Source: Candidatus Magnetomicrobium cryptolimnococcus
Lineage (GTDB): Bacteria > Nitrospirota > Thermodesulfovibrionia > Thermodesulfovibrionales > Magnetobacteriaceae
Assembly: GCA_018606805.1 (NCBI GenBank)
Contig: JAGYWI010000007.1
Location: forward strand, 62,001 to 126,000
Length of the DNA stretch: 64,000 bases
Reading direction: 5' to 3'
The notes under the pieces were generated by a model. It was not told where the DNA came from. It worked only from the letters and a program-made list of their open reading frames with translations, and ran no database searches. Position numbers and translations under genes: made by a program. Below are positions 45,860 to 55,778 of this stretch, piece by piece. Numbering within the stretch: position 1 is the first letter of the stretch; every line of letters begins with the position of its first letter.

Positions 45860-46477
45860 ATGCATATTTCAGAGGGAGTGTTATCGGTACCGGTATTGGT
45901 ATCTGGGGCTATTTTATCGGCAGGCGGGGTTTTTTATGGTCTTAAAAAGATGGACAATGAAAATGTACCGAAGGCTGCTTTGTTAACAGCGGCGTTTTTT
46001 GTTGCAGCGTTAGTGCATGTGCCGCTTGGGCCATCTTCAGTGCATTTAACATTAAATGGCATACTTGGTTTAGTGCTTGGTTGGATGGTATTTCCGTCGG
46101 TGTTTGTTGCTTTGTTTTTACAGGCGCTATTGTTTCAATTTGGTGGCTTCACAACTATTGGTGTAAACACTCTAATTATGGCTTCACCTGGATTGATTGT
46201 TTATTATTTATTGCGAGGATATATTAAGAGTAAGAATTTTTATGTTGTATTTACATCAGGGCTTATAGCGGGATTTTTATCAATATTATTAAGCACTTTA
46301 TTATTGTCGCTTTCTTTAGCTATAAGCGCTCCGGAGCATTTGGGGATAGCTAAGGTAATTATGTTATCTCACGTACCGGTAATGTTTACTGAAGGTATTA
46401 TTAGTGCATTTTGTATAACATTTATTAAAAAAGTTAAGCCAGAAATTTTTGAGATTTGTCAAGATAGCGTGTTATGA
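45860..46477 (+). CDS. cbiM: Energy-coupling factor Ni/Co transporter S-component CbiM/NikM
   Basis: Membrane substrate-binding component of 205 residues. Met1-His2 (MHISEGVL) at the amino terminus supplies the metal-binding site as in characterised NikM/CbiM. LVHVPLGPSSVHLTLNGILG has the conserved His residues of the helix-2/3 loop, and FGGFTTIGVNTLIM follows. The next gene overlaps by 4 bases. NikL rather than CbiN as partner suggests nickel, though cobalt cannot be excluded. Confidence 0.93.
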   Translation: MHISEGVLSVPVLVSGAILSAGGVFYGLKKMDNENVPKAALLTAAFFVAALVHVPLGPSSVHLTLNGILGLVLGWMVFPSVFVALFLQALLFQFGGFTTIGVNTLIMASPGLIVYYLLRGYIKSKNFYVVFTSGLIAGFLSILLSTLLLSLSLAISAPEHLGIAKVIMLSHVPVMFTEGIISAFCITFIKKVKPEIFEICQDSVL

Positions 46478-47049
46478 AGAAAATCATTATATATATGTTA
46501 TTACTGTTATTGACTGTATTAAGGGTAAATGCGTATGGGCATAAGATTATAGTATTTGCATATAAGGTATCAGATAAGGTATTTGTTGAATGTACGTTTG
46601 CAGACGGGAAGGTGTGTAAGAGGTCGCCGGTTACAGTTTATGAAGACAAAACTGGGACTAAATTATTTGACGGTATAACTGACGATGGGGGGCAGTATAG
46701 TGTTACGATAATAAATACTGAGCAATTAAGAATAGTTGTGGATGTTGGAGAGGGGCATCGTGGTGAGTTTATTCTTGAGGCACTACAAGAAAGTTATGAA
46801 GGGCATGAGGAGCATGAACAGGCAGAGCTTAACGAAATAACGCAGGCACTTTGTATAAGCGGGCCGGATGTAGAAAACATTGTAAATGACATTATGGATA
46901 AAAAGTTAGCAACAGTTAACATGGCAGTAGCTAAGATGCAACATTATAGTTCTACAACCCGAGTATCGGACATAATTGGTGGCATTGGTTATGTTTTTGG
47001 CATATTTGGGATAATTATGTATTTTAAGAGTAAAAAACATGCACCTTGA
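46474..47049 (+). CDS. NikL-like auxiliary component of ECF Ni transporter
   Basis: A 191-residue protein with an N-terminal signal helix, a periplasmic DUF4198/NikL-type beta domain (HKIIVFAYKVSDKVFVECTF, TVYEDKTGTKLFDGITDDGG), a His/Glu-rich stretch EGHEEHEQAEL (about 109-119) that could bind metal, a helical part and one C-terminal membrane helix (about 166-184). NikL components replace CbiN or NikN in some nickel transporters. It overlaps both cbiM (4 bases) and cbiQ (11 bases). Confidence 0.8.
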   Translation: MKKIIIYMLLLLLTVLRVNAYGHKIIVFAYKVSDKVFVECTFADGKVCKRSPVTVYEDKTGTKLFDGITDDGGQYSVTIINTEQLRIVVDVGEGHRGEFILEALQESYEGHEEHEQAELNEITQALCISGPDVENIVNDIMDKKLATVNMAVAKMQHYSSTTRVSDIIGGIGYVFGIFGIIMYFKSKKHAP

Positions 47050-47797
47050 GATATTTTCCGAGGGTAATTCGCTTTTACATAAAGTGGACCCTCGGATAAA
47101 GCTTGTTACGTTTATACCTATTGTTTTTATCATAGCAACAACGAAAGATTTAATAACGTGCACTTTGGCACTTGCTGTAGCAGGTATTTTTGTAGCAATA
47201 GCAAAACTAAACATACGTAAGATAGCTGAAAGAATAGTTATGGTTAATTTGTTTATACTGCTACTTTGGTTATTTATACCGTTTAGCTACACAGGACATG
47301 AAATAGCACGTATTGGGGCACTAAGCATATCAAAAGAAGGCGTGTACAGCACAACATTAATAACATTTAAGGCAAATGCCATATTCATATTTACAATAAC
47401 AATGCTTGGCACATCCCGAGTGTTTTCTTTGGCTCACGCCCTTTTACATTTAAAAGTACCGGTTAAACTTGTATACATGTTTTTCTTTTGTTACAGATAT
47501 ATAACCCTATTGCACGAGGAATATGAAAGACTAATAAGGGCAGCGTTAATAAGAGGGTTTAAACCAAAGACTAACATTCATACATACAAGACCTATGCTT
47601 ATTTAGCAGGCATGCTTATAGTAAGGAGTTATGAACGTGCAGAGAGGATTTATAAGGCAATGCTTTGCCGTGGGTTTACTGGTAAATTTCCTATAATGAT
47701 ACACTTTCAGCTTAAAAATCTTGACTACATGTTCGTATTTTCTATGATGGCTGTAATAATTATGCTTATAATGAGTGAGATTCTATTATATACCTAA
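47039..47797 (+). CDS. cbiQ: Energy-coupling factor transporter T-component CbiQ
   Basis: Transmembrane coupling component of 252 residues with about five helices. VDPRIKLVTFIPIVF opens the domain, and the two coupling motifs are AALIRGF and MLCRGF, the A-x-R-G boxes that contact the ATPase. No CbiO ATPase gene follows; a dispersed repeat does. The ATPase must be supplied from elsewhere or the operon was shortened. Confidence 0.92.
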   Translation: MHLEIFSEGNSLLHKVDPRIKLVTFIPIVFIIATTKDLITCTLALAVAGIFVAIAKLNIRKIAERIVMVNLFILLLWLFIPFSYTGHEIARIGALSISKEGVYSTTLITFKANAIFIFTITMLGTSRVFSLAHALLHLKVPVKLVYMFFFCYRYITLLHEEYERLIRAALIRGFKPKTNIHTYKTYAYLAGMLIVRSYERAERIYKAMLCRGFTGKFPIMIHFQLKNLDYMFVFSMMAVIIMLIMSEILLYT

Positions 47798-47799
47798 AT

Positions 47800-48010
47800 A
47801 AAAATGGTTTGCAAGCATAATAATTGTATTTTTATCATATTCATCCAAAATAATGTTTTTGGGGTTCAAGGGGCAAAGCCCCTTTTGTGGTAGGCCAAAG
47901 GGACGAGTCCCAGGGAGGTGCGCCTACGCATCTTTGGCGGGAGTGTGAGGGCAGAGCCCTCATTCTGTATTTGTTTCCTTATCATTTTTAAAAATGGTTT
48001 GCAAGCATAA
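47800..48010 (-). repeat. Multi-hairpin repeat, copy 5, with flanking direct repeats
   Basis: Minus orientation core 47855-47985: AAGGGGC-AAA-GCCCCTT, GGGAC-GA-GTCCC, GGTGCG-CCTA-CGCATC and GTGAGGGC-AGA-GCCCTCA, each a small hairpin. 21-bp direct repeats containing ATGGTTTGCAAGCATAA occur at 47800-47820 and 47990-48010 and bracket it. It sits directly after cbiQ and before the convergent giant gene. Confidence 0.9.
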
Positions 48011-48053
48011 TTTGTTTTGGTATAGTTTAGCTTTCATGGCTTTCCCCCACAAT

Positions 48054-51000
48054 TTAATCTATCCAATCAATTTTATTAACGGCATCTTTTAGTTCTGAAA
48101 CCCTCAGCCTATCAGCAGCCCGACACAACATATTATTAACCATATCTTGAGCAGGGCTAAACTTGGTAAGACGAAGCGTCGTAAAGCTTGTGGCAGAAGG
48201 TAGTGATTCAAAGCTATAGGGGAAGCCACCCTCAAGGAGACGATACAAAAGCAATCCTAATAAATAAACTATATTGTGTTCCATAGCATGTTTATCAGAA
48301 AGAGTACCAGCCACATCTGGATTAGCATAAAATTCCGGAGACATAAAAAAATCAAGCCTAAAATTCTCCCAAAACTTATGATAATTTAACACAATATGGC
48401 GGTCTATAGCGAGCTTATTTAAGCCAGTAGCGGTGAGATAAACACTCTTACCGTCCCAAAACAAGTGTGCTGGATGAAAACTTGGTATAAACCAAATGGG
48501 TATGTTTTTTTCAAGTATAGAGATAAGGCTTAGCATGATTTTTTTAATTTCTGCCGTTTTGAGTCCTTCTCGTAAAAGCTGTTTTAATGATTTATGGGTT
48601 ATAAATGCCTCAACTTGTATGTTCCAGATTTTATTTCTATGGTTATTATATATTCTAGCAATAGTAGGATTATTATTATATAGTGTAGTTAATTTGCGTT
48701 CATTGGCAAGATTAATGAATTTATTTTTATCCGGTATACATCTCATGACTATCTGTACGCCTTTCAGTCTATTATAGGCATGAAGCGTATAGTACAACCT
48801 TTGGTCTATAAGAGGACTACTTGGCAGGTAATGGTTTATAACAACTATAGGTAAACCAAAGATGCGTGTAGTTTCCTTTAAGACTGCGTTGATACTTTCA
48901 TTAACCCTTGGTTTTAGCTCCATACATTTATAAGCATAAAGTATGGAAAATCGATCATCAGTATTTTTAACTATTCTAAAAAAATCTCTATTATATTTAA
49001 AAAAGTATTTTTCTATTTTGCCTTGAGGTATATCATTGAGCACACTTAGTGGCTGCATAACCGGTACAGATGAGTCAGTTTTATCAAAACCCAAGAGCTT
49101 TATCTCCATATACAGTTTATGAAGACAATTAAATGCCCGTCGAACATCATTTAAATTAAACAGCGTCTTTATAACCTCATATCTAATACTAAGCAGTGTA
49201 ATATCTTTGGTATGAAAATTATTAATATCTTCCATAAAAAGGTATTGAATTTTAAAAGCTATCCAACGGAAAAAATGCACCATACGAGCCCTTTTTCTAA
49301 AGAGCATTATATAATTTCTAAGCAAAAATTTATAAAGCCGTTTTTCCATCCGTTCTGATTTATTATTTATGATACTTAGCATATTTTTCTTATATGAAGT
49401 AAGCACATTACTCCACTCATTGCTATTGCGTTTTAAGAGCATCAAAAGAAGTACTTTCAGCTTATACTCAAACAACTGTGTAACCGGTTTAGAGAGGAAA
49501 CCTTTTTTATTTAAATAGTCAGTAATACCGCCTTCTTCCGGATAGGCATCTATTACCTTTTTCCATTTACGGTGTATACCAAAATAAAAGAGCACAATAA
49601 TTAAAGCCTGCACAATGTTTCTAAAATTCAGAATGAAAAGTACAAGCACAGTAAATGTGCCAAGGACAAGGGCAAAGATCATGACCATACGTAGGAGGTC
49701 TTTCGTTGATACAAGTTTGTGATAAAACTCACCGATGTCTTTTTCTTCAAGAAATTCATGGTCCATATCAGAAATCTTTTTTATACTTTCCTCAATTTCG
49801 CCATACCAGCTCCATTTAACTAACGTAATGTAATCGTACTTAGATGTAGCCTTTTGCCTAATAGAAGCCTTTATGGCCATTATATCAGTAAAAATCTCTT
49901 GATTTTTCTTTTTTTCCATTTCAAGGGTTTTGACTTTTTCAGTAAAATTCTTATCATCAGGATATAACTGCTTGGCAAGAGAAAGAAAAACATCCATACC
50001 ACTTAAATTACGCCACTCCGCAGAGCTTGCCATAGCCTCTATTAGCTCATCTATTTCATTTAGCGGATAAGCGCCTTGATTAAGGTAACCATACTCATTT
50101 GGGTCTTTTAGTGAAATATCTTTTATTATATCCTTACCATTATAGTAGACGGTATTATCCTTAGTAATACCAGTAATGGCATAACCCTGACCGCTTTTAC
50201 CTTTATATGGCATAAGGTAGACCTTCTTTAAAGAAGGCAGCACTGATGGAACCTTCATCAACTCAAGCACTTCATTACCTTCAACGTTAACCTTGTAAAG
50301 TATATTGTTAACAGCACTAATCAAGATGGTACTGGATTTACCATCGCCTTTTAGTTTTTCGGTATATACGGCAATATCTTCCTGCTCTGAGCCAATAGAA
50401 AGAGTGGAGAGGGTATTTGGTGCAAGTGTATCAAGGATAGCAAGCTCACCGGTTTCTTTAAAATAAACAGGTAAGACAGGGGTTCCATCGTTTTTAAGTA
50501 AAAATGGTACTGGATTATTATATACCTTATTGTACTTAATAAAACTATCAACGTAGTCAAGCGTAAGACTGTGAGTTGAAAGCTCCCAGATAAAATTATA
50601 AAAATCAATAGACTTACCCATACTTGGAACGCTAAGAAGCCATTTTTGCGGCATATCCTTTTTAAGTTTTACAATTGACGGTATGAGCTTGACTTCCTTT
50701 TTAAGATTAAACTTTAATTTTTGATAGTTAAAATAATTACTTGTTGAAAGAAATACATTGATATATGGTATGCCCTTAGAGCTAAATGGTATAAAAAAAT
50801 CATAGATAGCATCATCGTTAAGGTCTGCAATAACAGGGGAAGAGTATGTAATGCCATCTATTTCATAATTATATGACGTTGTCTTTTTATTTTCGCTAAA
50901 AGACCCATCCACAATAAAAAGCCCTTTAGCTGGAACTAAAAAATCCACATTTCCGTCATTATTAAAATCTGCTGCTGCTGCCTTTGAAACAATACTACCG

Positions 51001-51464
51001 TTTAGTCCAATCTCAACTATTCTATTAGTAGTTTTTCCATCTATAACCACCATAACACTCTTATCAGCCGGGTCGTCATAGCCGGCATACCGGCCAAAGA
51101 CAATAAGGTCAGTACATCCATCACGGTTTATGTCCACCAAAAGCGGATCGGTTTTAATAGAGTCTGCAATCTTAATCTCATGAGGGGCCTTACCACTTGT
51201 CTTTAAAGCAAAAATAGAACCTTTCTTTGTGCCAAAAATTATCTCCTTATTGCCATCACAGTCCATATCGGCAAAGGCTAGCGTAGTGGAAATCCCACCG
51301 TTTATGTTTTCCCACTGCTTTACATCCTTAGGATATACCCAATGCCCATCATATCCAGCACTATAAGCTGTTGATAACAAAAAGAATAATAAACCAAGCA
51401 CAAGTAGCAAGCTTCCGATGAAGTGCTTTAAACTCAATTTCTTATTATTACTACAAAAATACAT
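48054..51464 (-). CDS. FG-GAP propeller-TM-pseudokinase protein
   Basis: 1136 residues. Signal/anchor 14-35, FG-GAP/VCBS blades about 60-230 (DMDCDGNKEIIFGT, DINRDGCTDLIVFG, DFNNDGNVDFLVPA, DLNDDAIYDFFIPF) and more beta-rich sequence to 450, a helical stalk (500-580), one or two membrane helices (593-630), then a cytoplasmic part. Residues 890-1130 follow the protein-kinase plan: helix C-like LANERKLTTLYN, hinge VEAFITHKSLKQLL, catalytic-loop position WFIPSFHPAHLFW, activation position YLTATGLNKL, SPEFY, then YLLGLLLYRLLEGGFPY. HRD and DFG are lost, so it is probably a pseudokinase. Nothing known to me matches this fusion. Confidence 0.7.
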   Translation of the reverse strand: MYFCSNNKKLSLKHFIGSLLLVLGLLFFLLSTAYSAGYDGHWVYPKDVKQWENINGGISTTLAFADMDCDGNKEIIFGTKKGSIFALKTSGKAPHEIKIADSIKTDPLLVDINRDGCTDLIVFGRYAGYDDPADKSVMVVIDGKTTNRIVEIGLNGSIVSKAAAADFNNDGNVDFLVPAKGLFIVDGSFSENKKTTSYNYEIDGITYSSPVIADLNDDAIYDFFIPFSSKGIPYINVFLSTSNYFNYQKLKFNLKKEVKLIPSIVKLKKDMPQKWLLSVPSMGKSIDFYNFIWELSTHSLTLDYVDSFIKYNKVYNNPVPFLLKNDGTPVLPVYFKETGELAILDTLAPNTLSTLSIGSEQEDIAVYTEKLKGDGKSSTILISAVNNILYKVNVEGNEVLELMKVPSVLPSLKKVYLMPYKGKSGQGYAITGITKDNTVYYNGKDIIKDISLKDPNEYGYLNQGAYPLNEIDELIEAMASSAEWRNLSGMDVFLSLAKQLYPDDKNFTEKVKTLEMEKKKNQEIFTDIMAIKASIRQKATSKYDYITLVKWSWYGEIEESIKKISDMDHEFLEEKDIGEFYHKLVSTKDLLRMVMIFALVLGTFTVLVLFILNFRNIVQALIIVLFYFGIHRKWKKVIDAYPEEGGITDYLNKKGFLSKPVTQLFEYKLKVLLLMLLKRNSNEWSNVLTSYKKNMLSIINNKSERMEKRLYKFLLRNYIMLFRKRARMVHFFRWIAFKIQYLFMEDINNFHTKDITLLSIRYEVIKTLFNLNDVRRAFNCLHKLYMEIKLLGFDKTDSSVPVMQPLSVLNDIPQGKIEKYFFKYNRDFFRIVKNTDDRFSILYAYKCMELKPRVNESINAVLKETTRIFGLPIVVINHYLPSSPLIDQRLYYTLHAYNRLKGVQIVMRCIPDKNKFINLANERKLTTLYNNNPTIARIYNNHRNKIWNIQVEAFITHKSLKQLLREGLKTAEIKKIMLSLISILEKNIPIWFIPSFHPAHLFWDGKSVYLTATGLNKLAIDRHIVLNYHKFWENFRLDFFMSPEFYANPDVAGTLSDKHAMEHNIVYLLGLLLYRLLEGGFPYSFESLPSATSFTTLRLTKFSPAQDMVNNMLCRAADRLRVSELKDAVNKIDWID

Positions 51465-51774
51465 TTAGCAATAATACCAGCTTAGGCAGTTAAATTTCAA
51501 CATTAATTAAAAATGAAGTTAGCAAAATGTTTTTGACATAGCAATAAAAAAAAATTATCACACACCAAATGGCATAGTTGACAGTATGAAGATAGTGTTT
51601 TTTGGGGTTCAAGGGGCAAAGCCCCTTGTGCGGGATTCCAAAGGGACGAGTCCCAGGGAGGTGCGCCTACGCACCTTTGGCGGGAGTGTGAGGGCAGAGC
51701 CCTCACTATGTATTTGTTTCCTTACCCCTTTTACCTAAAAGGGTTTCCCCCCGCTCTTCTATCTTCATATTCCT
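51465..51774. other. Intergenic region containing repeat copy 6
   Basis: 310 bp with no gene. Besides the repeat at 51600-51724 it contains AAAAGGGTTTCCCCCC (about 51737-51752), related to the 12480 and 45620 repeats. A small frame at 51503-51706 is read from the repeat and is not a gene. Confidence 0.7.
51600..51724 (-). repeat. Multi-hairpin dispersed repeat, copy 6 (most complete)
   Basis: Four consecutive inverted repeats: AAGGGGC-AAA-GCCCCTT (51611-51627), GGGAC-GA-GTCCC (51643-51654), GGTGCG-CCTA-CGCACC (51660-51675) and GTGAGGGC-AGA-GCCCTCAC (51688-51706), then TATGTATTTGTTTCCTTA. Preceded by TTTTGGGGTTC. It is the reference copy for the family. Confidence 0.93.
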
Positions 51775-52989
51775 TTACAAAAGTTTTTTTCTTACAATAT
51801 CATTCACCTTAACACCTTCATGGGCACTAATCCAAACTATTTTCTCATTTCTGGCACAATCCACTATGTTATTTTCTAAATCCTCAATACTTGTAATATT
51901 AACAAATCCACTATTATATCCATTAGATAGATATTCTACCCTATCGCCAGATTTCAAATTATTCCTTAAAAGTACCTGCGCTTTACCATGCTTCACATCA
52001 CAAACGATACCAATAAGGGCATGCGTTTTTTTATACATATTGACTTCATCATGGTTAAAATCCTTATCCTCTTGCCTACCCAAGAACATACCTGTTGTAA
52101 ACCCACGACTTGAAAACATGGCAAGCTCTTTTAGCCACTCATCTTTAACATTATATGTGGTGTTAGATGATAGACTATCTATCGCCTCACGGTATGTCTT
52201 AACAACACCAGCGATGTAATTTATACCTTTCATCCGTCCTTCTATCTTAAAACTATCCACACCGGCATCAAACAGTTTATCTAGATAACCTAACATACAA
52301 AGGTCCTTAGAACTCATCACATAGGTTCCCCTATCGTTTTCATAAACAGGAAAGTACTCATTTGGGCGTTTTTCTTCCATTAAAGTATAGTTCCACCTAC
52401 AAGAGTTAGTACATTGCCCTTTATTAGCTGAACGATTAGTTAGAAAACTACTAATATAACATCGGCCTGAGTAGGAAATACAAATAGCACCGTGCACAAA
52501 ACATTCAAGCTCTATAGATACGTTATCTCTAATTTGCTTAATCTCACCAATAGTAAGCTCACGACTTAAAATCAAACGTTTAGCCCCCTGCCTTTGCCAA
52601 AACATAGCCGTACGATAATTCGTTATGTTAGCTTGCGTACTAATATGAACAGGCAACTGAGAACCTATGACGTTAACAAGCATATCAAAAACCCCTAAAT
52701 CTGATACAATAACGGCATCGGGTTTTAAATAATTTAAAAAAGCTATATGCTCAGATATTAACGATAAATCATAATTATGAGGGAATATATTTATTGTAAC
52801 GTAGACCTTTTTACCTGCTGCTTTTACATATGAAAAGGCAAGTTCTAGCTCGTTCAGTGTGAAATTATCGGCTTTTGCCCGTAGGCTAAACTCCGACAAC
52901 CCCACATAAACGGCATCAGCACCATAATGCAAGGCTATTTTTAATTTTTCCAAACTACCAGCCGGCGCCAAAAGTTCCGGTTTGTTCAT
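51775..52989 (-). CDS. Peptidase U32 family protein (TrhP/YegQ-like)
   Basis: A 404-residue U32 protein: ELLAPAGSLEKLKIALHYGA opens the TIM-barrel, GADAVYVGL follows, and the signature ELECFVHGAICISYSGRCYI carries conserved cysteines, with QCTNSCRWNY next (cluster-type Cys set). A C-terminal beta domain is present (about 320-400). Members without protease activity modify tRNA or rRNA (TrhP and RlhA); a 400-residue length with this Cys set fits TrhP best. It follows atpC by only 10 bases. Confidence 0.88.
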   Translation of the reverse strand: MNKPELLAPAGSLEKLKIALHYGADAVYVGLSEFSLRAKADNFTLNELELAFSYVKAAGKKVYVTINIFPHNYDLSLISEHIAFLNYLKPDAVIVSDLGVFDMLVNVIGSQLPVHISTQANITNYRTAMFWQRQGAKRLILSRELTIGEIKQIRDNVSIELECFVHGAICISYSGRCYISSFLTNRSANKGQCTNSCRWNYTLMEEKRPNEYFPVYENDRGTYVMSSKDLCMLGYLDKLFDAGVDSFKIEGRMKGINYIAGVVKTYREAIDSLSSNTTYNVKDEWLKELAMFSSRGFTTGMFLGRQEDKDFNHDEVNMYKKTHALIGIVCDVKHGKAQVLLRNNLKSGDRVEYLSNGYNSGFVNITSIEDLENNIVDCARNEKIVWISAHEGVKVNDIVRKKLL

Positions 52990-52999
52990 AGAGTAAGCT

Positions 53000-53263
53000 T
53001 TATTCTTTTATCTGCGCCTTATCTGCAAGGATGTACACCCTGTCAGGACCTACTTCAACATAGCCGGCTGTAATATCTATATCTTTCTTTAAAGTACCCT
53101 TACGGTATGAAACCACACCATTATTAAGGGTTGTAATCAAAGGGATATGACCGGGGAAAACACCAAACTCACCTTCTGAGCCTGGTGCCACGACCTCATC
53201 AACTTCCTCGGTAAAATCAAACCCTTCTGGGGTAATTATTTTAAAAACAAGTTTTGTATCCAT
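53000..53263 (-). CDS. atpC: ATP synthase epsilon subunit, beta-domain only
   Basis: F1 epsilon of 87 residues (normal bacterial length about 130-140). The N-terminal beta-sandwich is intact (FKIITPEGFDFTEEVDEVVA, GEFGVFPGHIPLITTL, AGYVEVGPDRVYILAD), but the C-terminal two-helix domain that inhibits ATP hydrolysis is missing; the stop codon is followed by only 10 bases before the U32 gene. Short epsilons are known in a few groups such as Chlorobi. Confidence 0.9.
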   Translation of the reverse strand: MDTKLVFKIITPEGFDFTEEVDEVVAPGSEGEFGVFPGHIPLITTLNNGVVSYRKGTLKKDIDITAGYVEVGPDRVYILADKAQIKE

Positions 53264-53287
53264 AATTATTTAACCATTTATTTTTTC

Positions 53288-54724
<1,437 letters not shown>

Positions 54725-54819
54725 CTATAAAATGAAACAAATAATGAGAGTTCTCCACTCCATGGTGTGAAGGCACACCTTAGTTTTTTATCTCTATTAA
54801 TTAAAAGTCCAATCAAAAG

Positions 54820-55701
54820 CTAGCTAGTAATAGCCGCTGCACCACTAACTATATCTATTAACTCAATAGTTATGGAAGCCTGACGCGCCTTATTATATTG
54901 GAGCGTAAGGTCTGATGTCAGTTCCTTCGTGTTGCTAGTGGCATTTTGCATTGCCATCATACGAGCAGCCTCTTCAGAGGCACGAGATTCTAACATAGAT
55001 AAATATATCCCGTTTTCTACATACTTCGGTAAAAGTTTATTAAGGATAACACCCTCAGAAGGTTCAAATATAAATGACGAGGCACTGCCTTGCCCACTTT
55101 CCGTAACCATGTTTTCTACAGAAGCTTCTATTGGAAGCAGCTTAACAGACTTTACTGCTTGTGTTGAAATTGAGACAAAGCGATTTGATATTATTAAGAC
55201 TTCATCTATCAACCCGCTTACGTAATCATCAATAATATCCTTTGCCATATCTTGAACTTGTGAATATTGCATGCTTCTTGATACATCAACTAAACTATAT
55301 CTCAACTCATGTCCTTGCCTTTTCAAAATATCCCTTGTCCGTCTACCAACAACGCTCAGACGATAACCACTCCCATTATTTTTAAGAAAAGAAATCTGCT
55401 TAGCAACCTCTTTAAATACATTTGAATTAAAAGCACCACACAACCCCTTATCACCAGCAACAACTATCATTTCTACCATTTTTACAGGCCTTATGGCCAA
55501 AAGCGGATATTCCTCCCTTTCAACACCAGTAAGGAGATACTTCAGCATTTTAGACAACATCTCGCTGTATGGCCTTGCGTTATCCATAGCAGCTTGAGCC
55601 TTTCTCAATTTGGCAGCAGCAACCATCTCCATAGCCCTTGTAATCTTACCGGTGCTCTTTATGGATGCTATTCTATTTCGTATTTCTCTTAAATTAGCCA
55701 T
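54820..55701 (-). CDS. atpG: ATP synthase gamma subunit
   Basis: Central rotor shaft of F1, 293 residues. The N-terminal helix NLREIRNRIASIKSTGKITR and the C-terminal LTLQYNKARQASITIELIDI are the hallmark coiled-coil ends; GDKGLCGAFNSNV is the internal Rossmann-like signature. Located between atpA (77-bp gap) and atpD. Confidence 0.97.
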   Translation of the reverse strand: MANLREIRNRIASIKSTGKITRAMEMVAAAKLRKAQAAMDNARPYSEMLSKMLKYLLTGVEREEYPLLAIRPVKMVEMIVVAGDKGLCGAFNSNVFKEVAKQISFLKNNGSGYRLSVVGRRTRDILKRQGHELRYSLVDVSRSMQYSQVQDMAKDIIDDYVSGLIDEVLIISNRFVSISTQAVKSVKLLPIEASVENMVTESGQGSASSFIFEPSEGVILNKLLPKYVENGIYLSMLESRASEEAARMMAMQNATSNTKELTSDLTLQYNKARQASITIELIDIVSGAAAITS

Positions 55702-55778
55702 CTCTATTATACTTTACTTAAAATCTATAAATAATCATCTTTATTACAACGATTTATAATTGACTATTAAAGTAACAT

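Noticed and set aside
45700-45860. Cobalamin or NiCo riboswitch upstream of cbiM
   Set aside because: I looked for a B12-box-like GCCACTG and for the paired G-rich NiCo motif and found neither; only a short hairpin plus T-run is present.
51503-51706. Small frame MRALPSHSRQRCVGAPPW... (also at 16388, 32666 and 43440)
   Set aside because: It is read straight from the multi-hairpin repeat at each place, with no ribosome site and with divergent ends. The similarity is due to the DNA repeat, not to a protein family.
16361-51724. CRISPR array
   Set aside because: The repeats are kilobases apart, vary in length, are present in both orientations and have no regular spacers.
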